Positions 9,162 through 17,189 are shown, numbered from the stretch's first letter. The stretch is DNA of 52,731 nt from Antribacter soli (GCF_021568775.1 NZ_JAKGSG010000028.1:1-52731); one strand, 5' to 3'. Program-made: numbers and translations. The notes: generated by a model from the sequence alone, not told the origin.

Positions 9162-9193
9162 GGTCGGGGCGCGGCACGCGCCGCGCCCCGACC
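9162..9193 (-). terminator. Hairpin between binding protein and permease genes
   Basis: A perfect 14-bp stem (9162-9175 with 9180-9193) with a 4-nt ACGC loop. A second hairpin (9260-9280, 9-bp stem with one wobble, 3-nt loop) sits right after the binding-protein stop. Together they probably act as a partial terminator or an mRNA-protecting structure that keeps binding-protein levels above permease levels. Confidence 0.6.
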
Positions 9194-9286
9194 TGGTGCG
9201 CGCCTCCCGCGAGGGTCCCGGCCGGCCGAGGCCGGCGGAAACCCAGAAGGCGCTGGTACGACTCACCTCACAGGTGGGTCAGTGTG

Positions 9287-10936
9287 TCACTCCGTGAAGG
9301 TGATGACGCTGAAGACCTCGTCCTGTACCGGAGAGATCGGGTAACCCTCGATACCGGGCGCGACGACCAGCGACGGAACCGGGCTCGCGATCGGCAGGCC
9401 CGGGAGGAAGTCCATCAGGGCCTCGTTCGCGGCCTTGTAGGCGTCCTCCTGCTCGTCGACCGGCGCGTTGCGGGCGGCGTCGATCACCGAGAAGATCTCC
9501 GGGTTGTTGAAGCCCCACTCGTTCGACTCGGCGCCGAAGAAGGTGCCGATGAAGTTGTAGGTATCGTTGTAGTCACCCGTCCAGCCCAGCAGGTGCAGGC
9601 CGTGGGCGGAGCCGCCCTGGATGGTGTCGAGGTAGGTGGGACGCCACGGCGCGGCGGTGGCCTTGACCGTGATGCCGACCGCCTCGAGGTCGGCCGAGAT
9701 CGCCTCGAAGTACGCGGCGGGGTCCGGCATGTACGGGCGGGAGACGTCGGTCGGGTAGTTGAACTCGATCTCCAGGGTCGTCAGGCCCGCCTCGGCCAGG
9801 AGCGCCTTCGCCTTCTCCGGGTCGTACTCGTACGTCGTCACGTCGTCGCTGTAGCCCGTGACCGACTCGGGCACGAACTGCGTGGCGACGGCAGTGCCCT
9901 CGGGCAGCGTCGCCTGCACCAGGGCCTCGCGGTCGATCGCGTACGCGATCGCCTGGCGGACCAAGATGTTGTCGAGCGGCGCAGCCTTCTGGTTCATGCC
10001 CAGGTACAGGATGTTGAAGGCCGGGCGCTGGTGGAGCGTGAAGCCTGCCGTGGTCAGCGCGTCCACGTCGGCCGGGGCGACCAGGTCGTAGCCGTCGATG
10101 TCGCCGGCCTCGAGCGCCTGACGTCGGGCGGTGCCGTCCGGGATGACCGTGAAGACGATCTTCTTGACGTCGCCGATCTCGCCCCAGTAGCCGTCGAAGG
10201 CCTCGAGCGTGATGCTCTCGCCCGTCTTCCACTCGACGAACGTGTAGGGGCCGGTGCCGACCGGGTGACCCTGGCCGTACTCGGTCAGCTGCGGTGCGTC
10301 CTCGGTGCCCTGCACGTCGTCCGCGGCGAACTCCTCGAGGGCGGCCGGCGACTGCATGGAGAACGCGGGGAGCGACAGCGCCGCGATCAGCTCGGGGACC
10401 GGCGCGCCCAGCGTGACGACCGCGGTCGTCGCGTCGGAGGCCGCGCACGACGCGTACTTGCTGTCCGCGCCCCAGCCGCCGAAGACGGCCTTGTAGTAGT
10501 ACGAGAGGCTCTCGGTCGCGGCCAGGCCGGTGAAGTTGACCCAGCGGTCGAAGTTGAAGCACACGGCCTCGGCGTCGAAGTCCGTGTCGTCCTGGAACTT
10601 CACGCCCTCCTTGAGGTGGAACGTGTACTCCAGGCCGTCCTCGCTGATGTCCCAGCTCTCGGCGAGCAGCGGCGCGGGGTCGGCCGTCCCGGGCTCGACG
10701 CCGACCAGGCCCTCGAAGATCTGGCGGGCGACGCGGAACGTCTCGCCGTCGCTGGCGAACGCGGGGTCGAGCGTGGCCGGGTCGGCCGAGCCGGCGAACA
10801 CGAACGTGTCCTTGCCGGTGCTCTCCTCGCCGGTGGCCTGGTCACGCTCGCTGGCCACGCAGCCGGACAGGCCGACGGCGAGTGCCGCCACGAGAGCGGC
10901 GGCACCGGCCAGGCGGCTCGTTGGGCGCAGACGCAT
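9287..10936 (-). CDS. Peptide-type ABC importer substrate-binding lipoprotein
   Basis: A 549-residue family 5 extracellular solute-binding protein. The signal peptide ends in a lipobox (LSGC, Cys26), so it should be anchored to the outer face of the membrane by lipid attached through Lgt, which is encoded elsewhere in this window. Family hallmarks include DPATLDPAFASDG near the mature N-terminus, HLKEGVKFQD, and GYSDDVTTYEYDPEKAKALL. Start ATG has a good GGAAGGAG site. It is the first gene of a four-gene importer operon. Peptides are the commonest ligands, but nickel, glutathione or sugars are also known for the family, so the ligand is open. Confidence 0.93.
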   Translation of the reverse strand: MRLRPTSRLAGAAALVAALAVGLSGCVASERDQATGEESTGKDTFVFAGSADPATLDPAFASDGETFRVARQIFEGLVGVEPGTADPAPLLAESWDISEDGLEYTFHLKEGVKFQDDTDFDAEAVCFNFDRWVNFTGLAATESLSYYYKAVFGGWGADSKYASCAASDATTAVVTLGAPVPELIAALSLPAFSMQSPAALEEFAADDVQGTEDAPQLTEYGQGHPVGTGPYTFVEWKTGESITLEAFDGYWGEIGDVKKIVFTVIPDGTARRQALEAGDIDGYDLVAPADVDALTTAGFTLHQRPAFNILYLGMNQKAAPLDNILVRQAIAYAIDREALVQATLPEGTAVATQFVPESVTGYSDDVTTYEYDPEKAKALLAEAGLTTLEIEFNYPTDVSRPYMPDPAAYFEAISADLEAVGITVKATAAPWRPTYLDTIQGGSAHGLHLLGWTGDYNDTYNFIGTFFGAESNEWGFNNPEIFSVIDAARNAPVDEQEDAYKAANEALMDFLPGLPIASPVPSLVVAPGIEGYPISPVQDEVFSVITFTE

Positions 10937-11003
10937 GGCATCTCCTTCCTAGGGACGCACGGCGACGACTTGGTTGGGGCCGCTCGTGCTGACGTTGGGC
11001 CGA

Positions 11004-11025
11004 CTCTAGGAGTGCAAGCGTTGCG
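11004..11025 (-). promoter_or_regulatory. Importer promoter -10 with adjacent palindrome
   Basis: TAGAGT (11004-11009, minus strand) could be the -10 for the importer operon, about 70 bases before the ATG. Immediately upstream is the interrupted palindrome GCAA-GCG-TTGC (11015-11025), which would lie in the -10/-35 spacer. The half-sites with a CG near the centre resemble LacI-family operators. No regulator gene is adjacent. Confidence 0.3.
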
Positions 11026-11213
11026 GGAGTGTTTCCGGTGTCCTGTCCGGGCGAATCGTGACCTTTTCGTGACTCGTCCTACCGGTCGCTTTTGGGACGC
11101 GGTCGCCGCGTCGGCGGAGGCGGCCTCCGACGTCGCCGCAGGTCACGGCGGGGCTGTCCCGCCAAGGCCGCAAAGCGGTGCGCGGCACGCCTCGGACCAG
11201 CGATGATGGGCCG

Positions 11214-12029
11214 GTGGAACCTGCCCCGCCCCGGCCCGCGTCGTTCGGGTACCGCAACGTGCCCGACGCCGAAGGCGGCTCCGCGGGCCGGCAATGGTGG
11301 GACGCCAACGCGGCGGAGTACCTCGAGGAGCACGGCGCGTTCCTCGGCGACACCGGGTTCCGCTGGGGGCCGGAGGGTCTCACAGAGGGCGAGGCCGGGC
11401 TCCTGGGCGACGTCACGGGCAAGCGGGTCCTCGAGGTCGGCTCGGGCGCCGCACAGTGCTCCCGCTGGCTCGCCGGCGCGCGCGGCGCGCACGCCGTCGC
11501 GACGGACGTGTCCGCTGCGATGCTCGGCGGCGCGCTCCAGATCAACGCCGCCACGCGGGTGTGGGTGCCCGTCGTGCAGGCCGACGCGCGGGCCCTGCCG
11601 TTCGCCGACGCCTCCTTCGACGCCGTCTTCACGTCGTTCGGCGCGATCCCCTTCGTGCCCGACGCGTGGCGGGTGCACCGCGAGTCCGCCCGCGTCCTGC
11701 GTCCGGGCGGTCGCTGGGTGTTCTCCGTGACGCACCCGCTGCGCTGGGCGTTCCCCGACGACCCGACCCGGCAGGGCCTCACCGCCACGAGGTCGTACTT
11801 CGACCGCCGGCCGTATGTCGAGGCCGACACGACCGGGAGCGTGCTCTACGCCGAGTACCACCGCACGCTCGGCGACCACGTCCGGGACGTGGCCGCCGCG
11901 GGGCTGCGCCTGCTCGACGTCGTCGAGCCCGAGTGGCCGGCGTGGAACACGCAGACCTGGGGTGGCTGGGGCCCCGAGCGGGGCGCCTTCCTGCCCGGCA
12001 CGGCCGTCTTCGTCACGCAGAAGTCGTAG
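11214..12029 (+). CDS. SAM-dependent methyltransferase, class I
   Basis: A 271-residue Rossmann-fold methyltransferase. The SAM-binding glycine motif is VLEVGSGAAQCSRWLA (~72-87), followed by an acidic ATDVS strand end and QADARALPFADASFD (~122-135), which is typical of the UbiE/small-molecule (methyltransferase type 11) group. Start is uncertain: I prefer the GTG at 11214, which has GATGAT 6 nt upstream and fits the leaderless pattern seen elsewhere here; an in-frame GTG at 11178 is possible. It converges on polA, ending 19 bases from its stop. Substrate unknown. Confidence 0.83.
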   Translation: MEPAPPRPASFGYRNVPDAEGGSAGRQWWDANAAEYLEEHGAFLGDTGFRWGPEGLTEGEAGLLGDVTGKRVLEVGSGAAQCSRWLAGARGAHAVATDVSAAMLGGALQINAATRVWVPVVQADARALPFADASFDAVFTSFGAIPFVPDAWRVHRESARVLRPGGRWVFSVTHPLRWAFPDDPTRQGLTATRSYFDRRPYVEADTTGSVLYAEYHRTLGDHVRDVAAAGLRLLDVVEPEWPAWNTQTWGGWGPERGAFLPGTAVFVTQKS

Positions 12030-12048
12030 GGCGGTCTCGGACGGGCGC

Positions 12049-14733
12049 TCAGTGCCCCGCCTCGTGCCACGTGGCGCCCGCGCCGACGGACACGTCGAGC
12101 GGGACGTCGAGCTCCACGGCCGCCCCCATCTGCGTCCGCAGCACGTCCTCGGCCGCATCCCGCTCCCCCGACGCGACCTCGACCACGAGCTCGTCGTGCA
12201 CCTGCAGGAGCAGCCGCGAGGCGAGCCCGCGCGCGTCCAGCTCCCGCTGCACGCCGAGCATCGCGAGCTTGATGATGTCCGCCGCGCTGCCCTGGATGGG
12301 CGCGTTGAGCGCCATGCGCTCGGCCATCTCGCGGCGCTGCCGGTTGTCGCTCGTCAGGTCCGGGAGGTACCGGCGGCGTCCCAGGATCGTCGCGGTCCAC
12401 CCGGTGGCCCGGGCCTCCCCCACCACGCCCGTCAGGTACTCGCGCACCCCGCCGAACCGCGTGAAGTAGTCCTCCATGAGCGAGTGCGCCTCGGACCGCT
12501 CGATCCCGAGCTGCTGCGACAGGCCGAACGCCGACAGGCCGTAGGCCAGGCCGTACGACATCGCCTTCACCTTCGCCCGCATCTGCGGCGTCACGTCCGC
12601 CGGGTCCACCTCGAAGACCCGCGAGCCCACGTACCGGTGCAGGTCCTCCCCCGACCGGAAGGCCTCGATCAGCGCGGCGTCGCCCGACAGGTGCGCCATG
12701 ATCCGCATCTCGATCTGGCTGTAGTCCGCCGTCATGAGCGTCTCGTAGCCCTCGCCCACGACGAACGCCCGGCGGATGCGACGGCCCGCCTCCGTGCGGA
12801 TCGGGATGTTCTGCAGGTTCGGGTCGGCCGAGCTCAGCCGCCCGGTCGCGGCGATGGTCTGCTGGAACGTGGTGTGGATCCGCCCGTCCGGGGCCACCGA
12901 CTTGAGCAGGCCCTCGACCGTCTGCCGCAGCCGGCTCGCGTCGCGGTGCGCCAGCAGGTGCTCGAGGAACGGGTGCCCGGTCCGCGCGAACAGCTCCGCG
13001 AGCGCCGCGGCGTCGGTCGTGTACCCGGTCTTGATCTTCTTGGTCTTCGGCATGCCGAGCTGGTCGAAGAGGACCTCCTGCAGCTGCTTGGGGCTGCCGA
13101 GGTTCACCTCCCGGCCGATCACGTCGTACGCGTCGCCCGCCGCCTGCGCCACCGCCTCGCCGAAGTGCTTCTCCAGGCCCGTCAGGTACTCGACGTCGGC
13201 AGCGATGCCGGTCGCCTCCATGCGGGCCAGCACCTCGGACAGCGGCAGCTCCACGTCGGTCAGCAGCGCGGTGGCGCCCCGGTCACGCAGGTCGCCCGCG
13301 AGCGCCGCGGCGAGCTGCACGACGGCGTGGGCGCGCACCGCCTCGCGCGTGCCCTGACCGCCGCCGTCGAGCGACAGGTCGAGGGCGCCCTGGGCGCCCT
13401 CCGGCTCCTCGACCCGCAGCTCGTGGCCGAGGTGGCGCACCACGAGGTCACCGAGGTCGTAGCCGCGCTGGTCGGGGTGGCACAGGTAGGCGGCGAGCTC
13501 GGTGTCGAAGGTCACCCCGCGCAGCTCGAACCCGCGCGACGCCAGCGCGTGCCAGGCCGCCTTGGCGCCGTGGGCCACCTTCTCGGCCGCCGGGTCCGCG
13601 AGCCAGGCCGCGAGCGCCTTCTCGTCGTCGGACGCCAGGTCCGCGAGGTCGAGCGCGACGGCCGCGCCGTCGGCGTCCGCTACCGCGACCCCCCACGCGT
13701 CGCCGCCCCCAGGCACCGCCCGGCCCGAGACGTCGAGCCCGAGCCTGCCCGTGCGGCCGGCGAGCCAGGCGCCGAGGCCGCCCGGGGCGACGTCGTCCAC
13801 CTCCACCTCGAGCCCCGTCTGGGGGCCGGCCGGTGCCACTTCCTGCGCCGCCGGGTCGGCCGCGAGCAGGCGGTCGCGGAGCTGGCCGAACTGCAGCGCG
13901 TCCGAGACACGGTGTACCGCGTCCCGGTCGAAGCCGTGCAGCGTCAGGTCGTCCGGGCCGTACGGCAGCGGGACGTCGAGCAGGAGCGCGTTCAGCTCGC
14001 GGTTGAGCCGCACCTGCGCCAGGTGCGCGCGCAGGTTCTCCCCCGCCTTGCCCTTCACCTCGTCCGCCTGCTCCAGGAGGTTGTCGAGGCTCCCGTACGC
14101 CACGACCCACTTGGCGGCCGTCTTGGGGCCGACGCCGGGGACGCCCGGCAGGTTGTCGCTGGACTCCCCCACCAGGGCCGCCAGGTCCGGGTACTGCGCC
14201 GGCGGCACCCCGTACTTGGCCGCCACGGCCTCCGGCGTCATCCGCGCCAGCTCCGAGACGCCCCGGACCGGGTACAGCACCGTGACGTGCTCGGTGACGA
14301 GCTGGAACGAGTCGCGGTCGCCCGAGCAGATGAGGACGTCCATCCCGGCCGCCTCGGCGGAGCTTGCGAGCGTCGCCAGGATGTCGTCCGCCTCGATGCC
14401 CTCCTTCGCCAGCGCGGGGATGCGCAGCGCGTCCAGCACCTCGTGGATGAGCGGCACCTGGCCGCGGAACGTCTCCGGCGTCTCGTTGCGCGTGCCCTTG
14501 TACTCGGGGAAGCGCTCTGTGCGGAAGGTCACGCGCCCGGCGTCGAACGCCACGGCGGCGTGGGTGGGCTGCTCGTCCCGCAGGAGGTTCGTCAGCATCG
14601 ACGTGAAGCCGTACACGGCGTTCGTCACCTGGCCGGACGTGGTCGCCAGCGTGTCCGGGAGGGCGAAGAAAGCTCGGTACGCCATGGAGTGGCCGTCGAC
14701 GAGCAGGAGACGGGGTCGCGCGGAGGTCGTCAC
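12049..14733 (-). CDS. polA: DNA polymerase I
   Basis: DNA polymerase I, about 894 residues, for gap filling and Okazaki-fragment maturation. Residues 1 to ~300 form the 5'-3' exonuclease (LLLVDGHSMAYRAFFAL, CSGDRDSFQLV, GVGPKTAAKWV). The middle third has the 3'-5' exonuclease fold but the DxE motif reads LGLDVSG and the second acidic motif is lost, so proofreading should be absent, as in other actinobacterial PolA. The polymerase domain keeps motif A MTADYSQIEMRI (~671), motif B KAMSYGLAYG (~725) and motif C VHDELVVEV (~844). I choose the GTG at 14733, which has TAGGTT 7 nt upstream; an in-frame ATG lies at 14754. Confidence 0.95.
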   Translation of the reverse strand: MTTSARPRLLLVDGHSMAYRAFFALPDTLATTSGQVTNAVYGFTSMLTNLLRDEQPTHAAVAFDAGRVTFRTERFPEYKGTRNETPETFRGQVPLIHEVLDALRIPALAKEGIEADDILATLASSAEAAGMDVLICSGDRDSFQLVTEHVTVLYPVRGVSELARMTPEAVAAKYGVPPAQYPDLAALVGESSDNLPGVPGVGPKTAAKWVVAYGSLDNLLEQADEVKGKAGENLRAHLAQVRLNRELNALLLDVPLPYGPDDLTLHGFDRDAVHRVSDALQFGQLRDRLLAADPAAQEVAPAGPQTGLEVEVDDVAPGGLGAWLAGRTGRLGLDVSGRAVPGGGDAWGVAVADADGAAVALDLADLASDDEKALAAWLADPAAEKVAHGAKAAWHALASRGFELRGVTFDTELAAYLCHPDQRGYDLGDLVVRHLGHELRVEEPEGAQGALDLSLDGGGQGTREAVRAHAVVQLAAALAGDLRDRGATALLTDVELPLSEVLARMEATGIAADVEYLTGLEKHFGEAVAQAAGDAYDVIGREVNLGSPKQLQEVLFDQLGMPKTKKIKTGYTTDAAALAELFARTGHPFLEHLLAHRDASRLRQTVEGLLKSVAPDGRIHTTFQQTIAATGRLSSADPNLQNIPIRTEAGRRIRRAFVVGEGYETLMTADYSQIEMRIMAHLSGDAALIEAFRSGEDLHRYVGSRVFEVDPADVTPQMRAKVKAMSYGLAYGLSAFGLSQQLGIERSEAHSLMEDYFTRFGGVREYLTGVVGEARATGWTATILGRRRYLPDLTSDNRQRREMAERMALNAPIQGSAADIIKLAMLGVQRELDARGLASRLLLQVHDELVVEVASGERDAAEDVLRTQMGAAVELDVPLDVSVGAGATWHEAGH

Positions 14734-14752
14734 GGGTGACAACCTATCGCCC
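14734..14752. promoter_or_regulatory. 19-base divergent start region of polA and the thioesterase gene
   Basis: Only 19 bases separate the GTG of polA (14733) from the ATG of the thioesterase gene (14753). On the minus strand TAGGTT (14741-14746) sits 7 nt before the polA GTG. The plus strand has only a weak hexamer in the same place. Either the two promoters coincide or the polA start is further upstream. Confidence 0.35.
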
Positions 14753-15190
14753 ATGACTGACACGAGCCCTGGCACCGCCTCCCCCGGCACCCCGGACTGG
14801 CGCGCGCTCTACCCGGCGTCCGCGACCTTCGAGACCCTCTTCGAGCGGATGGGGCTCGAGCTCCTGGAGATCGGACCGGACCGCGCGGTCGGGCGGATGC
14901 CGGTGAAGGGCAACACGCAGCCCACGGGGCTGCTGCACGGGGGCGCGTCGGTCGTGCTCGCGGAGACGCTGGGGTCGATCGCCGCGCAGGTCCACGCCGG
15001 GCCAGGGCGCGGGGCGGTCGGGATCGAGGTGAGCGCGTCGCACCACCGCAGCGCGCGCGAGGGCTACGTCACGGGGACGGCCACGGCGGTGCACCTGGGG
15101 CGCACGACGGCCTCGTACGAGATCGTCGTCACGGACGACGCGGGCCAGCGCGTCTGCACGGCGCGCCTCACCTGCATGCTGCTCGGCTGA
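14753..15190 (+). CDS. Hot-dog fold thioesterase, PaaI family
   Basis: A 145-residue PaaI/YbgC-like acyl-CoA thioesterase. The core starts at about residue 25 and contains the active-site loop TGLLHGGASVVLAETLGS, with His62, the HGG turn and Glu71 as the likely catalytic base. A Val-Gly-Ile-Glu-Val strand and a C-terminal CTARLTCML strand complete the fold. Length fits the family. It is divergent from polA with almost no spacer. The stop codon lies inside the first copy of a 90-bp tandem repeat. In menaquinone-producing actinobacteria such enzymes often act on DHNA-CoA, but no menaquinone gene is nearby, so the substrate stays open. Confidence 0.88.
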   Translation: MTDTSPGTASPGTPDWRALYPASATFETLFERMGLELLEIGPDRAVGRMPVKGNTQPTGLLHGGASVVLAETLGSIAAQVHAGPGRGAVGIEVSASHHRSAREGYVTGTATAVHLGRTTASYEIVVTDDAGQRVCTARLTCMLLG

Positions 15191-15377
15191 GCCGGAGGTG
15201 CAGCGCAGGGTGGGGGCCGAGGTACGAGGCACCCGCCCGCAGCGGAACCTCAGGCTCAGGCGAACGACAACATCGGCTGAGCCGGAGGTGCAGCGCAGGG
15301 TGGGGGCCGAGGTACGAGGCACCCGCCCGCAGCGGAACCTCAGGCTCAGGCGAACGACAACATCGGCTGAGCCGGAG
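15183..15377. repeat. 90-bp tandem direct repeat, two full copies plus a partial third
   Basis: Two 90-bp units run from 15184 to 15273 and 15274 to 15363 with no difference that I can see. A 14-base start of a third copy follows at 15364-15377. The first copy begins inside the thioesterase stop region. Each unit contains inverted arms (CTGAGCC, GGCTCAG) that could fold. Since 90 is divisible by 3, open frames run through it on both strands, but none has a convincing start or codon pattern. Confidence 0.9.
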
Positions 15378-15386
15378 AACAACACC

Positions 15387-15401
15387 GGCTGAGGCTCAGC
15401 C
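15387..15401. terminator. Short hairpin after the tandem repeat
   Basis: GGCTGA (15387-15392) pairs with TCAGCC (15396-15401) around a 3-nt loop. It lies between two convergent genes and could end transcription from either side. Confidence 0.35.
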
Positions 15402-15445
15402 CGACCAACACCACCGGCCAAGCACACTGGGCACGGGCGCGGGCG

Positions 15446-16114
15446 TCAGCCCGCGTTCGCCCGGTGCGCGACGTGCAGCTCGCGCAGGTCGATCGGCCCG
15501 GACTCGGCGACGGAGCGCGCCCGGCGACGCCGGGCGATGAGGTCCTCGAGGCCGCGGGCGCCCTGGCGCAGGCGTGCCCGGCCGGAGTCGCGCACGCCCC
15601 CCGCGGCCTCCGGCGCAAGGCGGCGCTGGAGCGCGGAGACGGCGACGACGCGGTGGCCCAGCACGGGCGCGAACCCGAGCCGGGCGAGGAAGCGCTGGAC
15701 GCCACGGTTGCCCGGGACGGGCGCCGCGTAGACGTCCACGCAGTCGTGGGCCGCGGCGACGTCGGCCGCGGCGCGCAGGAGCGCATGACCCACGCCGTGC
15801 CGCCGGGCGGCCGGGGCGACGAACACGAGGTCGAGGTAGAGGCTGGGCGTGCCGGAGAAGAGGTGGGGCCCGACGACGCGTGCGACGAGCATGCCCGCGA
15901 CCTCGCCGTCGTGCTCCGCCATGAGGACGTGGCCGTCGACCGACAGCAGCACGCTCAGGTGCGCCAGCAGCCGCTCGGGCTCCGCAGCGGCGAGCTGCGC
16001 GACCGCAGGCGACTCGTCGCGGGCATGGACTGCGAGCGCTACCACGGCCCGGAGATCTTCCGGGGTCGCAGGCCGCACTTCGACCACAGGTCGCACCGGC
16101 TCCACCTCGCTCAT
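15446..16114 (-). CDS. GNAT family N-acetyltransferase
   Basis: A 222-residue protein whose first ~150 residues form a GNAT acetyltransferase domain. The acetyl-CoA pyrophosphate loop is visible in LVFVAPAARRHGVGHALLRA (RRHGVGHA). The last ~65 residues are rich in Arg and Ala (including IARRRRARS), a basic tail outside the usual fold that could bind nucleic acid or a partner. I start at MSEVEPVR; 40 in-frame codons upstream look non-coding. The gene faces the thioesterase across the tandem repeat. The acceptor substrate cannot be told from sequence. Confidence 0.82.
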   Translation of the reverse strand: MSEVEPVRPVVEVRPATPEDLRAVVALAVHARDESPAVAQLAAAEPERLLAHLSVLLSVDGHVLMAEHDGEVAGMLVARVVGPHLFSGTPSLYLDLVFVAPAARRHGVGHALLRAAADVAAAHDCVDVYAAPVPGNRGVQRFLARLGFAPVLGHRVVAVSALQRRLAPEAAGGVRDSGRARLRQGARGLEDLIARRRRARSVAESGPIDLRELHVAHRANAG

Positions 16115-16288
16115 GGTCGCGTTCCCAAGTAGGACAACCGTCCAACTGAAGGCAGACGATAGACCCGCCACCCCGCAGCGCACAATGCTGCGGGAGCGGT
16201 TGTTAGCCTTCACAAGTCCGGTGTTAACCCTCACATGCCCGGAGAGTCCGGGTTTGCGTGACGGGGCCGAAACCCCGTCAGTCAGCGG

Positions 16289-16954
16289 TCAGGCGCCGCC
16301 CACCTGCTCGATCACGGCGTCCGCGACCTCGCGCATCGTGAGGCGGCGGTCCATCGACGTCTTCTGGATCCAGCGGAACGACTCCGGCTCCGACAGGCCC
16401 ATCTTCGTCATGAGCAGGCCCTTGGCGCGGTCGACGCGCTTGCGGGTCTCGAAACGCTCCTGCAGGTCGGCGACCTCGGACTCGAGCGACGTGATCTGCG
16501 CGTAGCGCGAGATCGCGATCTCCACGGCCGGAAGCAGGTCGGCCGGCGTGAACGGCTTCACGACGTAGGCCATCGCGCCCGCGTCGCGCGCGCGCTCGAC
16601 CAGCTCCGTCTGCGAGAACGCCGTCAGCAGCACGACGGGCGCCGCGTGCGCCTTGCCGATGCGCTCGGCGGCGGAGATGCCGTCCAGCTCGGGCATCTTC
16701 ACGTCCATGACGACGACGTCCGGCTTGAGCTCCAGCGCCAGGTTCACCGCCGTCTCGCCGTCACCCGCCTCGCCGACCACGTCGAAGCCGGCCTCGCGGA
16801 GCGTCTCGACGACGTCCATCCGGATCAGCGCCTCGTCCTCGGCGACGATCGCACGACGCGCCGCGCGGGACGGTGCGGCGGCAGGCTCGGGCTCGATCAT
16901 CGGGGGCAGGTCCAGCGGCAGTGCCTTCTCGCCTGGGGTGTTCTCGTCGGTCAC
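16289..16954 (-). CDS. pdtaR: ANTAR-domain response regulator, PdtaR-like
   Basis: A 221-residue antiterminator response regulator. The receiver domain spans about residues 33-150 with the acidic pair E39/D40, phosphoacceptor D84 (VVVMDVKMPELDG) and K133. The C-terminal ANTAR RNA-binding domain (~160-217) includes the conserved KRVDRAKGLLM segment. Phosphorylation by a histidine kinase should release ANTAR to bind dual-hexaloop RNA hairpins and prevent termination. No kinase is encoded nearby. The GTG start has TAGGAT 6 nt upstream. The position between pyk and polA matches the locus of mycobacterial PdtaR, from memory. Confidence 0.92.
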   Translation of the reverse strand: MTDENTPGEKALPLDLPPMIEPEPAAAPSRAARRAIVAEDEALIRMDVVETLREAGFDVVGEAGDGETAVNLALELKPDVVVMDVKMPELDGISAAERIGKAHAAPVVLLTAFSQTELVERARDAGAMAYVVKPFTPADLLPAVEIAISRYAQITSLESEVADLQERFETRKRVDRAKGLLMTKMGLSEPESFRWIQKTSMDRRLTMREVADAVIEQVGGA

Positions 16955-16960
16955 GTGGAC

Positions 16961-16966
16961 ATCCTA
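16961..16966 (-). promoter_or_regulatory. Putative -10 element of pdtaR (leaderless)
   Basis: TAGGAT on the minus strand ends 6 nt before the GTG start codon at 16954. Confidence 0.5.
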
Positions 16967-17036
16967 GTGGTCGCGGCTTGGGCCGCACACCTACGGTGTG
17001 GTTCGATGTTCGCTGCACGGCGTGCAGTGCGTCACC

Positions 17037-17110
17037 GCCCCGGTAGCCCAATCGGCAGAGGCAACCGACTCAAAATCGGTCCAGTGTGGGTTCGAGTCCC
17101 ACCCGGGGCA
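17037..17110 (+). tRNA. tRNA-Leu(CAA), with class-I short variable loop
   Basis: A 74-nt cloverleaf. The acceptor stem is GCCCCGG (17037-17043) with CCGGGGC (17103-17109) and discriminator A. The D stem has three good pairs and a C-A mismatch. The anticodon stem is ACCGA/TCGGT with loop CTCAAAA, giving anticodon CAA (17071-17073) for the Leu codon UUG. The T stem is GTGGG/CCCAC with a TTCGAGT loop. The variable loop is only 5 nt, whereas leucine tRNAs normally have a long variable arm. No CCA is encoded. All stems are intact, so it is probably expressed, but its charging identity is uncertain. Confidence 0.85.
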
Positions 17111-17159
17111 CACGACGACGGTCTCAGCAGCGGCATCTCGCGCCGGGCACGACGGCGAA

Positions 17160-17189
17160 GGGGTCACCTTCCGTACGGAAGGTGACCCC
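17160..17189 (+). terminator. 30-bp perfect palindrome after the tRNA
   Basis: A gap-free palindrome centred on GTAC begins 50 bases after the tRNA and should terminate its transcription. Being symmetric, it would also stop read-through from pyk. Confidence 0.7.

Noticed and set aside
11815-14739. A 974-residue open frame antisense to polA
   Set aside because: High GC leaves stop codons rare in antisense frames. The translation is Arg/Leu/Val/His-rich without domains, and polA on the other strand is certain.
15183-15377. CRISPR array
   Set aside because: The units are contiguous 90-bp copies without spacers, and no cas gene lies near. The Cas4-like nuclease at 49759 is far away and has AddB/RecB relatives.
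15198-15392. A 64-residue open frame made of a 30-residue peptide repeat
   Set aside because: It exists only because the DNA repeat is 90 bp long and free of stops. No ribosome site, and the composition is Arg/Thr-rich like other shadows.
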